The notes: generated by a model from the sequence alone, not told the origin. A DNA stretch of 64,000 bases from Marinobacter algicola DG893 (GCF_000170835.1 NZ_ABCP01000019.1:1-64000), one strand, 5' to 3'; shown: positions 1-9,416, numbered from the stretch's first letter. Program-made: numbers and translations.

Positions 1-16
1 CCAATCCTGATCCGCG

Positions 17-1552
17 TTACCCAGACTTATTGTTTCCGGCTCCCAAAAACAGCTGATAAGCCTCGTTATCAGTCATGTTCTCGTAGCGGAAGCCAACCTT
101 GTCGAGCATTTTCTCGAAGTCCTTCACTTCGTCGTCTTCCACCTGGGCACCCAGCAGAACACGGCTGTAGGCCGCACCGTGGTTGCGGTAGTGGAACATG
201 GAGATATTCCAGCGGGTGCCAAGCGACATCAGGAACTTCAGCAAGGCGCCCGGGCGCTCCGGGAACTCAAACTGGAAAACCTTCTCGTTGGTTATCGTCG
301 GGGCGTGGCCGCCTACCATATGACGAATATGCTGCTTGGCCAGATCGCTCTCAGTCAGGTCTATGACGGAATAACCGGTTTCCCGCAGATCCTGGATCAG
401 ATCTTCACGACCGTGTCCGCCTGCCGCAATCTGGATGCCCACGAATATGGTCGCATTGGTGGCGTCGGCGTAGCGGTAATTGAACTCGGTGATGCTGCGC
501 TTGTGCAGAGCATTGATGAACGTCTTGAAGGCCCCCGGTTTCTCCGGGATGGTCACCGCGAGGATGGCTTCACGCTTTTCACCGATCTCCGTGCGCTCCG
601 AGATATAGCGCAGGCGATCAAAGTTCATGTTGGCCCCACTCAGGGTGGCCACCAGGTTTTCGTTCTCGATCTGCTCGCGCTCGATGTACTTCTTGATGCC
701 AGCCACGCCGAGCGCACCGGCCGGCTCGGCGATGGAGCGGGTGTCTTCGAACACATCCTTGATGGCGGCGCAGATTTCGTCGGTGGAGACGGTGATCACC
801 TCATCCACGTAGTCCTTGCAGATCTCCCAGGGGTATTTGCCGATCTGCTTGACAGCCACGCCGTCGGCGAAGATGCCGACTTCGTCCAGCACCACCCGCT
901 TGCCGGCCTTCATGGCCGCCTGCAGACAATTGGAATCCTCAGGCTCAACACCGATCACCTTGATTTCCGGGCGCAGGTACTTGATGTAAGCCGCCATGCC
1001 GGCAATCAGTCCGCCGCCGCCAACGCAGATAAAGACGGCATGAATGGGTTTGCTGAACTGCCACATGATTTCCATGGCCACCGTGCCCTGCCCGGCGATC
1101 ACGTCAGGATCATCAAAGGGCGGGATATAGGTGTAGCCGTGTTTTGCGATCAACTCCTGGGCATGGGCTGCGGCTTCGTCAAAAGCATCGCCTTTGAGAA
1201 CCACTTTGGCGCCGTGATCACGCACCGAACGTACTTTGATCTCTGGCGTGGTCTGAGGCATGACGATGACCGCCTTGATGCCCAGGTTCTTGGAAGCCAG
1301 GGCCACGCCCTGGGCATGGTTGCCAGCAGACGCACAAATCACACCCTTGGCTTTCTGCTCTTCAGAGAGCTGCGCAATCCGGTTGTAGGCACCGCGAATC
1401 TTGAAAGAAAACACCGGCTGAAGGTCTTCGCGCTTGAGCATAATGTTGTTGCCAAAGCGCTTGGAGAGGCTGCGGGCCTCGGTCAGCGGGGTCTCGATGG
1501 CCACGTCGTAGACACGGGCATCAAGGATTTTCTTTATGTAGCGTTGCGGCAT
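17..1552 (-). CDS. ilvA: Threonine ammonia-lyase, biosynthetic
   Basis: This PLP enzyme deaminates threonine to 2-oxobutanoate, the committed step of isoleucine synthesis in the cytosol. The 511-residue protein has the N-terminal catalytic domain, with the PLP lysine in the SFKIRGA motif and the glycine-rich GGGGLIAG phosphate loop. Two C-terminal ACT-like regulatory domains follow from about residue 330. The length matches the long, isoleucine-inhibited biosynthetic form rather than the short catabolic TdcB. It is divergent from rpiA across 139 bases. The start gives the usual PQRYIKKILDARVYD amino end. The family assignment is secure. Confidence 0.97.
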   Translation of the reverse strand: MPQRYIKKILDARVYDVAIETPLTEARSLSKRFGNNIMLKREDLQPVFSFKIRGAYNRIAQLSEEQKAKGVICASAGNHAQGVALASKNLGIKAVIVMPQTTPEIKVRSVRDHGAKVVLKGDAFDEAAAHAQELIAKHGYTYIPPFDDPDVIAGQGTVAMEIMWQFSKPIHAVFICVGGGGLIAGMAAYIKYLRPEIKVIGVEPEDSNCLQAAMKAGKRVVLDEVGIFADGVAVKQIGKYPWEICKDYVDEVITVSTDEICAAIKDVFEDTRSIAEPAGALGVAGIKKYIEREQIENENLVATLSGANMNFDRLRYISERTEIGEKREAILAVTIPEKPGAFKTFINALHKRSITEFNYRYADATNATIFVGIQIAAGGHGREDLIQDLRETGYSVIDLTESDLAKQHIRHMVGGHAPTITNEKVFQFEFPERPGALLKFLMSLGTRWNISMFHYRNHGAAYSRVLLGAQVEDDEVKDFEKMLDKVGFRYENMTDNEAYQLFLGAGNNKSG

Positions 1553-1643
1553 GGGTCCGTCCAGAGTTGGATTGTCGTTGGGAAAACAAACAGTGTAGAA
1601 ACTTTGCCGGGGTTCCGTCTATAAGCTCGCCCCACTGAAGGGC

Positions 1644-1649
1644 TATAAT
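1644..1649 (+). promoter_or_regulatory. Candidate -10 box upstream of rpiA
   Basis: A perfect TATAAT lies 43 bases before the rpiA start in the ilvA-rpiA divergent region. I see no convincing -35 hexamer at the right distance, so this is a tentative sigma-70 element. Confidence 0.35.
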
Positions 1650-1691
1650 GACGGCTTTAACCACACTTTCCTGCAAAACCGGAGTCGATCG

Positions 1692-2372
1692 ATGAATCAG
1701 GACGAACTGAAGAAAGCCGTCGCCAAGGCCGCACTGGACCATATCAGGCCGCACCTGGATCAGGAGAGCGTTATCGGCGTGGGTACCGGCAGTACGGCTA
1801 ACTGTTTCATCGATCTGCTGGCGGATATCCGCACCGATTTCGATGGTGCGGTCGCCAGTTCCGACGCCACGGCAGAGCGCCTGAAAAGCCATGGTATTCC
1901 GGTATACGATCTCAACAGTGCCGGGCCACTGGAGTTTTATGTCGACGGTGCCGATGAAACCAATGAACGCCTGGAACTGATCAAGGGCGGCGGTGGCGCC
2001 CTGACCCGGGAAAAGATCGTGGCGGCAGTGGCCAAGACGTTTATCTGCATTGCCGATGGGTCCAAGGAGGTGGACATCCTGGGCGCGTTTCCGCTTCCGG
2101 TTGAAGTGGTGCCCATGGCCCGCAGTCATGTTGGCCGCGAAATCGTCAAGCTGGGCGGCGACCCGGTTTATCGTGAGGGTTTTACCACCGACAACGGCAA
2201 TATCATTCTGGATATCCACAATCTGGATATTTCCCGCCCGATTCAGGTGGAAGAGCAGTTGAACAATATTGTAGGCATTGTGACCAATGGGCTGTTTGCG
2301 CGACGGCCTGCGGATTTGTTGTTGCTTGGTACTGAAGATGGGGTAAAGACGATCTCCCGCAAGGATGGCTAA
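1692..2372 (+). CDS. rpiA: Ribose-5-phosphate isomerase A
   Basis: RpiA interconverts ribose 5-phosphate and ribulose 5-phosphate in the non-oxidative pentose phosphate pathway. The 226-residue length is typical. The visible family motifs are [13 protein letters not shown] near residue 30 (phosphate loop), the DGADE motif near residue 84 and the [12 protein letters not shown] motif near residue 97, which carries active-site residues. It is followed by a structured repeat and a terminator, so it is probably monocistronic. The divergent arrangement with ilvA is common in gammaproteobacteria. Confidence 0.97.
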   Translation: MNQDELKKAVAKAALDHIRPHLDQESVIGVGTGSTANCFIDLLADIRTDFDGAVASSDATAERLKSHGIPVYDLNSAGPLEFYVDGADETNERLELIKGGGGALTREKIVAAVAKTFICIADGSKEVDILGAFPLPVEVVPMARSHVGREIVKLGGDPVYREGFTTDNGNIILDIHNLDISRPIQVEEQLNNIVGIVTNGLFARRPADLLLLGTEDGVKTISRKDG

Positions 2373-2384
2373 CGTCGGAGGAAA

Positions 2385-2490
2385 CCACGAAGAGGTAAAC
2401 TCATCAGGGGCACGCTGTTAATACGTCCGTGTACGCTCGACAAAAACATCCATGTTTTTGACGTCCCCTGATGAGCCCACCTCTTCGTGG
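2385..2490. repeat. Nested inverted-repeat element
   Basis: Two 26-base arms (2385-2410 and 2465-2490) are reverse complements at 23 of 26 positions; the only mismatches are three adjacent bases, aaa against the complement of ccc. The 54-base interior carries a second palindrome at 2441-2460, with 9-base arms (caaaaacat and atgtttttg) around a 2-base centre. The whole element would fold into a long cruciform or RNA stem. It lies just past the rpiA stop and before a separate terminator. I infer a multi-copy intergenic element of REP/BIME type, but only one copy occurs here. Confidence 0.7.
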
Positions 2491-2513
2491 CCCTGACTCT
2501 TTTCGGGCCTTCC

Positions 2514-2545
2514 AGGAACCAAGCGCTTGCTTGGTTCCTTTTTTT
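2514..2545 (+). terminator. Rho-independent terminator after rpiA
   Basis: A perfect 11-bp stem (aggaaccaagc paired with gcttggttcct) with a 4-base loop is followed by a run of seven T. Confidence 0.85.
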
Positions 2546-2588
2546 GCGTGAGACTGATCTCATGATTTCCGATTGAGGGAGGCTTTCC

Positions 2589-3728
2589 GTGTCTGATTAT
2601 TTCAACGATACCCATGAACAGGTTCGCCAGAGTGCCCGCAAGTTCGTTGCCACTCATGTATTGCCCTATATAGACGACTGGGAGGAAGCTGGCGAGTTCC
2701 CCAGGGAGCTCTATAAGACCGCTGGGGAGGCCGGACTGCTTGGGGTCGGTTTTCCGGAAAGTCTTGGCGGCATTGGTGAAGGCGATATTTTCATGAAAGT
2801 CGCCGTCTCCGAAGAGCTGATGCGATCCACCTCCGGCGGCCTGGTGGCTGGGCTGGGCTCGCTGGATATCGGCCTGCCTCCGGTGGCGAAGTGGGCACAG
2901 CAGGACGTAAAAGAAGCGATTGTGCCCTCGGTGCTGCGAGGCGAGAAGATTGCCGCGCTGGCAGTTACCGAGCCCGGCGGCGGGTCCGACGTTGCCAACA
3001 TCAAAACCCGGGCTGTCAGGGACGGCGATGACTACATCGTCAACGGCAGCAAAACCTTTATCACCAGCGGCATGCGTGCCGATCATTACACCGTTGCGGT
3101 ACGCACCGGTGGCGAGGGCCATGGTGGCATCAGCCTGTTATTGATTGACCGCGATATGCCCGGCTTTTCCACCGGCAAGAAGCTCAAGAAAATGGGCTGG
3201 TGGGCCAGCGACACGGCGGAGCTGTTCTTCGAGGACTGCCGGGTGCCTGCCAACCGCCTGATTGGCGCCGAGAATGCCGGTTTTATCGCGATCATGAGCA
3301 ATTTCCTGTTCGAACGCCTCAGCTTATCGATCATGGCCTACATGACGGCTGAAATCGCCCTCGAGGCGTCCATGGCCTGGGCCGGCCAACGGGAAGCCTT
3401 TGGCCGCCCGGTGAACAAATTCCAGGTCACCCGTCACAAGCTGGTGGACATGGCCACCCAGGTGGATGTGGCGCGGGAGTATACCTATCGCTGCGCCGCA
3501 CTGATGCAGGCGGGCAAGAACCCCATCAAGCAGGTTGCCATGGCGAAGAACTTTGCGGTGGACGTGTGCGAGAAAGTCACCCGCGAAGCGGTCCAGATTC
3601 ATGGCGGCATGGGGTATATGCGGGAATCGGTGGTGGAGCGGCTGTACCGGGATGGGAAGATTCTGTCGATTGGCGGTGGCACCGACGAGATTATGAAGGA
3701 GTTGATTGCCAAGCAGATGCGGTTGTAG
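2589..3728 (+). CDS. Acyl-CoA dehydrogenase
   Basis: This FAD enzyme introduces a trans-2,3 double bond into an acyl-CoA and passes electrons to ETF. The 379-residue protein has the three-part family fold: an alpha-helical N-terminus, a central beta domain with LAVTEPGGGSDVA and TFITSG motifs, and a C-terminal helical FAD domain with QIHGGMGYM. The C-terminal motif is IGGGTDEIM, so glycine occupies the place of the MCAD-type catalytic glutamate. Glu259, before GQREAFGR, aligns with the base used by long-chain and isovaleryl-CoA dehydrogenases. The substrate cannot be assigned; a branched or long acyl chain is plausible. It stands alone. Confidence 0.9.
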   Translation: MSDYFNDTHEQVRQSARKFVATHVLPYIDDWEEAGEFPRELYKTAGEAGLLGVGFPESLGGIGEGDIFMKVAVSEELMRSTSGGLVAGLGSLDIGLPPVAKWAQQDVKEAIVPSVLRGEKIAALAVTEPGGGSDVANIKTRAVRDGDDYIVNGSKTFITSGMRADHYTVAVRTGGEGHGGISLLLIDRDMPGFSTGKKLKKMGWWASDTAELFFEDCRVPANRLIGAENAGFIAIMSNFLFERLSLSIMAYMTAEIALEASMAWAGQREAFGRPVNKFQVTRHKLVDMATQVDVAREYTYRCAALMQAGKNPIKQVAMAKNFAVDVCEKVTREAVQIHGGMGYMRESVVERLYRDGKILSIGGGTDEIMKELIAKQMRL

Positions 3729-3775
3729 CGGTCAGGCGATACCAACGTTTAGTTTCGATCCACCCCATTGTCCCG

Positions 3776-3781
3776 TATAAT
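3776..3781 (+). promoter_or_regulatory. Candidate -10 box for ppa
   Basis: A TATAAT hexamer lies 50 bases upstream of the ppa start. The region 16-17 bases further upstream (ttcgat or tttcga) is only a weak -35 match. Confidence 0.4.
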
Positions 3782-3830
3782 TGCGCCCACTTTTTAAACG
3801 CAGTTAAACGCACTTCAGAAAGGATCGATC

Positions 3831-4358
3831 ATGAACTTCGACCATATCCCTGCTGGCAAGAACCCGCCGGAAGACATCTACGTCGCCATTGAAATCCCAT
3901 CCAACAGCTCCCCAGTGAAGTATGAGCTGGACAAGGACATGGGCGCCCTGCTGGTAGACCGTTTCATGGCTACGCCAATGTTCTACCCGGCCAACTATGG
4001 CTTCATTCCCCACACCCTGGCTGACGACGGCGACCCGATCGACGTACTGGTCGTCACCCCGTATCCGGTGCAGGCAGGTTCCGTGATTCGCTGTCGCCCG
4101 GTCGGTGTACTGAACATGGAAGACGAAGCCGGTGGCGACGCCAAACTGGTTGCCGTCCCCCACGACAAGCTCACCAAGAGCTATACCGACGTGAAAGATG
4201 TGGAAGATCTCCCGCAACTGCTCCGCGACCAGATCCAGCACTTCTTCGAGAACTACAAGACGCTGGAGCCGGGCAAGTGGGTTAAGGTTCAGGGCTGGGC
4301 CAGTGCTGCCGAAGCCAAGAAGGCCATCGAAGCGTCTGTGAAAGCCTACAAAGACTGA
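3831..4358 (+). CDS. ppa: Inorganic pyrophosphatase (family I)
   Basis: Ppa hydrolyses pyrophosphate to two phosphates in the cytosol and so drives nucleic acid, protein and fatty-acid synthesis. The 175-residue length is standard for the bacterial hexameric enzyme. The metal-binding signature [10 protein letters not shown] is intact, as are [12 protein letters not shown] and the [13 protein letters not shown] stretch, which carry substrate-binding Lys, Arg and Tyr residues. The start follows an AGAAAGGATCG ribosome-binding region. A strong terminator follows, so the gene is a single unit. Confidence 0.97.
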   Translation: MNFDHIPAGKNPPEDIYVAIEIPSNSSPVKYELDKDMGALLVDRFMATPMFYPANYGFIPHTLADDGDPIDVLVVTPYPVQAGSVIRCRPVGVLNMEDEAGGDAKLVAVPHDKLTKSYTDVKDVEDLPQLLRDQIQHFFENYKTLEPGKWVKVQGWASAAEAKKAIEASVKAYKD

Positions 4359-4382
4359 TAGGCGAAGCCTTCAGGCGATAAC

Positions 4383-4413
4383 AAAAAACCGGGCTGAGAG
4401 GCCCGGTTTTTTT
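4383..4413 (+). terminator. Rho-independent terminator after ppa
   Basis: A GC-rich ccgggc/gcccgg stem is flanked by an A run and a T run of eight. The symmetry suggests it can also serve the convergent DUF2333 gene. Confidence 0.85.
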
Positions 4414-4435
4414 ATGCGGCAATGCTATACCGGCA

Positions 4436-5485
4436 TCAACCCCGGGTCAGCAGGTCACGCATATCGCTGATCGCGGCACTGGCACGAGATAGATACGCCG
4501 CCATGGTCAGTGAGTGGTTGGCCAACACACCAAAGCCGCTGCCGTTCAGGATCACGGGGCTCCACATCTCTCCCTGGGTACCTTCCAGCTCAATGATAAT
4601 CTGCTTGGCACTCGCCAGAGCGTTCTTGTCGTTCAGCACCTTGCGGAAGTCCACTTCGATGGCGCGGAAGATGTGCAGCAGGGCCCAGGCGCTGCCGCGG
4701 GCCTCGTAAAACACGTCGTCAATTTTCGTCCATGAGGTTTTGACCTCCTCGCCCATGACATCTTCCGACAGCGGGTCTCCAGGATTGACGTTGGAAACAG
4801 CGTCGGACACCGACGCTTTGCCAACGCTCTCACCGAGCGTGCGGGATAGGCTGCCCAGGCGGGTTTCAAGGTCCGCCAGCCAGTTGGCCAGATTGTCGGC
4901 TCTGGCGAAGAACTGGGCGTTGGGCTGATCCGGGCGCGACAAGCGGTCCAGGTAGCTGTACAGGGCCTTGATGCCACGGCGATACTCCGCCTCGGTGGAT
5001 GGAATCGCCCAACTGCCACTGTCAAAGTGGAACTGGGGCTCAGCGATGGTCAGGTCGGGGTCCTCAGCGGACTGGCTCTGGGAGCGGCTGATGTCTTTGC
5101 GCATGGCGCGGGAAAAATCGCGAAGCTGGACGAGGGCGCCGTATTCCCAGTTGGGCATATTGTCCAGCCAAAGCCCCGGCGGGAATATGTCATTGGAAAC
5201 GTAGCCGCCGGGCTTATCGAGAAGAGTCTCTGCAACCCGAATCATGGTCACCGTTGTTGCAAAACCGGCCACCGGCTCCCGCTGCATCTCGTCGGCTACG
5301 GTGCGTGTGTGTTCGCGTACAGAGAAAACGTCTGGCTCGCTGCTCCAGATCATGCCTAGCACCAGGGCAACAAGCAGATAGACAACCACAACGGCCAGTA
5401 TAAACTTGCCGACAACCCCACCACCGGTGTAGTCCCGCACGTCGTCTTTGCGATCACTGAAATACTGTCTGATTTTTCCTGGCAT
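4436..5485 (-). CDS. DUF2333 family inner-membrane protein
   Basis: This 349-residue protein has one hydrophobic membrane segment near residues 24-48 (VVGKFILAVVVVYLLVALVL). Before it lies a short basic cytoplasmic tail, and after it a long soluble, presumably periplasmic, helical region. It resembles the DUF2333 family of gammaproteobacteria, whose function is unknown. It lies downstream of, and on the same strand as, the LapD-like receptor, 129 bases away, so co-transcription is possible. No catalytic motif is visible. Confidence 0.8.
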   Translation of the reverse strand: MPGKIRQYFSDRKDDVRDYTGGGVVGKFILAVVVVYLLVALVLGMIWSSEPDVFSVREHTRTVADEMQREPVAGFATTVTMIRVAETLLDKPGGYVSNDIFPPGLWLDNMPNWEYGALVQLRDFSRAMRKDISRSQSQSAEDPDLTIAEPQFHFDSGSWAIPSTEAEYRRGIKALYSYLDRLSRPDQPNAQFFARADNLANWLADLETRLGSLSRTLGESVGKASVSDAVSNVNPGDPLSEDVMGEEVKTSWTKIDDVFYEARGSAWALLHIFRAIEVDFRKVLNDKNALASAKQIIIELEGTQGEMWSPVILNGSGFGVLANHSLTMAAYLSRASAAISDMRDLLTRG

Positions 5486-5614
5486 CGGTTTTCAGTTCCC
5501 CTGTCTGTCGTTTTATCCCGGACGCTATCCGTTCGCGCACTGCGAATACCATGAAGCAACGGCAACGTTTATGCAATTTGCGGCGTTTTGCGGCACAGTC
5601 GCCGCGATCACATA

Positions 5615-7606
5615 CTAATGTCCCGCCTCGAAGGGACGGCCCAGATGGTACCCCATTGCGCCGTCGATACCGACACCCTGCAGTGCCGCGTATTCAGCGG
5701 CGGTTTCAACACCTGTGACGTAGACGCGCACGCCGCGGCTGTGGGCAATGGTGGTCACGGATTCGAGGTAGAAGCGGTTGTCGTCGTGGCTATCGATATC
5801 ATGAACGAAGCTGTTATCAATACGCAGCGCCTGGAACCTCAGATTCCTCAGGTAGCTGAAGGGCACCCCGCCGACACCAAAGCGGTCGACAATCACCGAC
5901 ACCTTCAGCCGGTTCAACCCACGCACCAGGAGCCCCACTGCTGTGCGGTGATGGTGGACGGCCTGCTCGGAAATGCCGATCTGCAATCGCCGGCGCTCCT
6001 TTCCGGCAGCGGACAACTGCTCCAGAAGCTCTTTACGGAAGGTCTCACTGGCCACCGAAACCATGCCCAGACTCAATGCCAGGCGGGTGTCCGGTTCCAG
6101 ACGCAGCAACGCCAGAGAACGTTCAAGGACCCAGCGATCAATGTCCGGAATCATGCCAAAACGTTCCGCCATAGGCACAAAAATACCGGCCTTGATCCAG
6201 CCATCCTCCGTTCTCATCCGGGAAAACACCTGGTGGAACAGCACGCCGTCATCGCCATTACTGATCATGGGCTGCATCCACAGCGACATCTGCCCCTGGG
6301 CGATTGCTTCGCCAATCATGACTCGCCATTTTTCACTGTCATGGTGCTCATGCCGGTCGCGATCAGCAGCATGACAGGCAGACCCCTCCTCCATCTGTGC
6401 TTGCCGGAGCGCTTCGTCGGCCGCCGACATCAGCTCATCTGCTTTGCGGGTTTCGGCGGCTTGGGCAATGCCAGCGTGAACAGCCACATCCATGGGCGCG
6501 GAGAGGTCCGAGTAGATGCCGTCCAGTTCCTCGACCAATTGACGACACCAGATCACGCCGTCGGCGCGTGAAACGCCCGGCAGGAAGACCGCAAACCCGG
6601 CGCCAGTCAAGCGGCCGGCGAACGAATCGCTGTGGGCGTTAACAAAAGCATTCAGTGCCCCCGCAATGCGAATCAGCAGACGGTCGGCCTCGTCGCGGCC
6701 ATAACTCTGGTTATACTGGGCGAACGCTTCCAACTGAATCAGGAACAGCACCCCTGGGGCGGACCGCTCTTCCGATTCCACTTCAACCTTTAGGCGCTGT
6801 TCGAACGCCCCCCGGCTCGCAAGCCCAGTCAGGTTGTCTTCGTTGTTGACCTTGCGCAGGTGCTGAATCAGTTTGGCCTGCCCCTCAAAGAGTCGACCGA
6901 GGTCATCCGCCATCTGATTCATAGCGTGGGTAACCTGGTTCAATTCCCGCGTGGAGGTGATGTCGACCCGGCGCCTGAAGTCCCGTTTACCCAAGGCCTT
7001 GGCCTGCTTCTCGACAGCCCTGAGCGGACGCATCAGGCGTGTCATCATCCAGAACAGGCCGATCAGCCCAAGGCCACCAATCAAGGCAGAGCCGGCCACG
7101 ATTCTCACCGTCACCACCCACAGGTCTTCGTAGGCCCGGCCAGGGTGGCTCACGACCCGCACCTTACCCAACCGGCTCCAGCCGCGTACCACTTCCGCTT
7201 CGCCCACCGGCAGGGGCAGATCCGCCAGCGCCACAAACCAGCCCGGCACATCCACCTCACGCAGCGAGGTTCCCCGACCGGCCACTTCCTCACCCTGGTT
7301 ATTGACGTAAACCACCGAGAGATAACGACCACTGTCGAAAACCGCATCGATCAATGAAGACGAGGCCACTGGATCGCGGCCGTCTATGGCATTGGACAGG
7401 GACAAGCCTATGGCCGTGGCCCCATCCCGGGCGTGGCCCTGGAGTTGGTCCGACATGTAATCCCGGAACCGGTCAAAACTGACGCTGGCCGCCGCCACCA
7501 GCACGAGCAGCAACATGCCCCCGGTGAACAGCAATAGCAGGCTGCGCAAGGTAATAACACCCTGCTGGTGAGAGATCTGTCGGTCGTTTTGCGTCCGTGC
7601 CATCAC
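5615..7606 (-). CDS. LapD-like c-di-GMP receptor with degenerate GGDEF and EAL domains
   Basis: This 663-residue inner-membrane protein has two membrane segments (about 22-42 and 158-182) around a periplasmic LapD/MoxY-type domain, then HAMP (about 185-235), GGDEF (about 250-395) and EAL (about 410-655) domains. Both catalytic sites are degenerate: RLTGAGF replaces the GGDEF signature, the EAL triplet is absent (FHQVFSRM), and the usual DDFG motif reads VDRFGVGG. In the LapD family this pattern marks a c-di-GMP sensor that sequesters the periplasmic protease LapG and so keeps a surface adhesin attached. No lapG or large adhesin gene lies in this window. It is divergent from a diguanylate cyclase. 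Confidence 0.8.
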   Translation of the reverse strand: MMARTQNDRQISHQQGVITLRSLLLLFTGGMLLLVLVAAASVSFDRFRDYMSDQLQGHARDGATAIGLSLSNAIDGRDPVASSSLIDAVFDSGRYLSVVYVNNQGEEVAGRGTSLREVDVPGWFVALADLPLPVGEAEVVRGWSRLGKVRVVSHPGRAYEDLWVVTVRIVAGSALIGGLGLIGLFWMMTRLMRPLRAVEKQAKALGKRDFRRRVDITSTRELNQVTHAMNQMADDLGRLFEGQAKLIQHLRKVNNEDNLTGLASRGAFEQRLKVEVESEERSAPGVLFLIQLEAFAQYNQSYGRDEADRLLIRIAGALNAFVNAHSDSFAGRLTGAGFAVFLPGVSRADGVIWCRQLVEELDGIYSDLSAPMDVAVHAGIAQAAETRKADELMSAADEALRQAQMEEGSACHAADRDRHEHHDSEKWRVMIGEAIAQGQMSLWMQPMISNGDDGVLFHQVFSRMRTEDGWIKAGIFVPMAERFGMIPDIDRWVLERSLALLRLEPDTRLALSLGMVSVASETFRKELLEQLSAAGKERRRLQIGISEQAVHHHRTAVGLLVRGLNRLKVSVIVDRFGVGGVPFSYLRNLRFQALRIDNSFVHDIDSHDDNRFYLESVTTIAHSRGVRVYVTGVETAAEYAALQGVGIDGAMGYHLGRPFEAGH

Positions 7607-7802
7607 TGGCAGCCCCTATCTGAAGCAACGATTGTCGGCTATCTGGTGTGATCTGCCCCGCAGAGTTGACAAACATTTACACTGCGTCACCTACGCCGAC
7701 AACATTAAACACTATAGACTCTGCAAAAAGACTAATGTTGAAAATATCCGCCCGTACCGGAAACGGGCGGCTCAGAACGAGAAAAACACAGGCCGGAGCA
7801 CA

Positions 7803-9416
7803 ATGAACGACGATAGCCAGAAAGACAAACTCAGGCAGCACTTCGCTCGCCGTGTCACCACCCAGGCGCGCGTCGTCCTGGATACATGGCAGAAGATCCA
7901 CGAAGACACCGGCCAGTCTGCCGTCTTCAGGGGCGATTTTGCCAGAGCAGCCGACAAACTGGTTCGCTACGCAAAGCGCTTCGACATGGAAAGCCATGCC
8001 GATTCCGGGCGCCAGGTGTTCGACCTGATCGGCGAGTGGCCGGAAGGCACCGCGCTGCCCGAAGGGCTGGATCGCAAGCTTCAGGATGCCATTGAACAGC
8101 TGTCTCATTGCACGTTGAGACGGACCGACCAGGAAGCCAGCGAGGCCCCCCAGCAATATCGACGGACGCCCGTCTATATTGCTCTGGCCAGTGAGGAAAT
8201 GGCCGGCCGCCTGATCCGTCAGCTTGAGTTTTTCGGCTTCCGTGCGTCAGCATTCAACACTGCCGACAAGCTGATCGAAGCCTGTGCACTTCACAAACCC
8301 GAAACCATTCTGATGGACGTGAACTACGGCGGTGAACCGCTGAGCGGCATTGCCACCATCGAACGGCTTCAGGAGCGACACGACACCCCCATCCCCATCA
8401 TCTTCATGAGCGACGAGGATGGCACCATCCAAACCCGCCTGCGGGCGTCCCGCTGCGGTGGTGAGGAATTCTTTTACCCGGCGGTGGATCCAGGCCAGTT
8501 GATCGAGAAGATCGAGACCTACACCCACGGCAATACCGTTGAGCCCTATAAAGTGCTGGTGCTGGACGACTCCCGCGCTCAGGCCAAGTTCATGGAAACG
8601 GTTCTGAAAAAAGCGGGCATGAATGCTCACATCATCACCGACCCGATGGAAATCATTCATGCGCTGGAGTCGTTCTCACCGGAAATCATCATCCTGGACA
8701 TGTACATGCCCGGCTGCACCGGCATGGAAATCGCGCGGGTGATCCGCCAGCAGGACCGCTTCCACAGCGTGCCCATCATCTACCTTTCCGCCGAGGAAGA
8801 CGTTTCCAAACAGCTGCATGCCATGAGCCTGGGAGGCGATGACTTCCTGACCAAGCCGATTGATCCGAAACACCTGATTTCCACCATACACAATCGGGGC
8901 CGGCGTGCCCGGTCGCTGCTGGCGCTGATGATCCGCGACAGCCTCACCGGCTTGTTCAATCACACTCATACCCTGCACCTGCTCGATCAGGAAATCGTGC
9001 GGGCGCGGCAGAAAGACCAACAATTGTGCTTTGCAATGATCGACATCGACTACTTCAAGAAGGTGAATGACACGTTTGGCCACCCCATTGGCGACCGTGT
9101 GCTGCGAAGCCTGTCCATGTTCCTGAAACAACGCTTGCGCAAGACCGACCACATTGGCCGATACGGTGGTGAGGAGTTTGCCATTATTCTGCCGGACACC
9201 CGCGAGAGCGATGCCCGCAATGTGCTGAACGAAATCCGCGAGCGTTTCTCGGAACTGCTTCAACCGGCTGGTGACCGGGAGTTTAACGTCACCTTCAGCT
9301 GCGGTGTTGCCGCCTGGAAAGGCGATACCTCCCAGGCCCTCTGCGAACGGGCGGATAAGGCGCTTTACCGGTCCAAGGCCGAGGGCCGCAATTGCGTGAC
9401 CGCCGCCGGCGACTGA
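7803..9416 (+). CDS. PleD-like response regulator diguanylate cyclase with two receiver domains
   Basis: This 537-residue cytosolic protein should make c-di-GMP from two GTP. An N-terminal helical segment of about 115 residues is followed by a first receiver (about 122-240), a second receiver (about 249-370) with phospho-acceptor Asp299 in IIILDMYMPG and KPID near its end, and a GGDEF domain. The active site is RYGGEEF (453-459), and an inhibitory I-site RKTD lies at 446-449. The first receiver has the Asp (MDVNYG) but lacks the conserved KP motif (PAVD), so it may be a pseudo-receiver. I chose the ATG at 7803, preceded by GGCCGGAGCACA, over upstream starts that would add low-quality sequence. 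Confidence 0.9.
   Translation: MNDDSQKDKLRQHFARRVTTQARVVLDTWQKIHEDTGQSAVFRGDFARAADKLVRYAKRFDMESHADSGRQVFDLIGEWPEGTALPEGLDRKLQDAIEQLSHCTLRRTDQEASEAPQQYRRTPVYIALASEEMAGRLIRQLEFFGFRASAFNTADKLIEACALHKPETILMDVNYGGEPLSGIATIERLQERHDTPIPIIFMSDEDGTIQTRLRASRCGGEEFFYPAVDPGQLIEKIETYTHGNTVEPYKVLVLDDSRAQAKFMETVLKKAGMNAHIITDPMEIIHALESFSPEIIILDMYMPGCTGMEIARVIRQQDRFHSVPIIYLSAEEDVSKQLHAMSLGGDDFLTKPIDPKHLISTIHNRGRRARSLLALMIRDSLTGLFNHTHTLHLLDQEIVRARQKDQQLCFAMIDIDYFKKVNDTFGHPIGDRVLRSLSMFLKQRLRKTDHIGRYGGEEFAIILPDTRESDARNVLNEIRERFSELLQPAGDREFNVTFSCGVAAWKGDTSQALCERADKALYRSKAEGRNCVTAAGD

Noticed and set aside
179..1624. A 481-codon open frame on the plus strand antisense to ilvA.
   Set aside because: It lies opposite a clearly conserved gene and its product has no recognisable domain; high GC and codon bias of ilvA create the shadow frame.
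2418..3122. A 234-codon minus-strand frame covering the inverted repeat and the start of the acyl-CoA dehydrogenase gene.
   Set aside because: It is mostly antisense to the dehydrogenase, and it crosses the terminator and the repeat.
5588..6571. A 327-codon plus-strand open frame over the LapD-like gene.
   Set aside because: The minus-strand frame gives a continuous HAMP-GGDEF-EAL protein; the plus frame has no family features.
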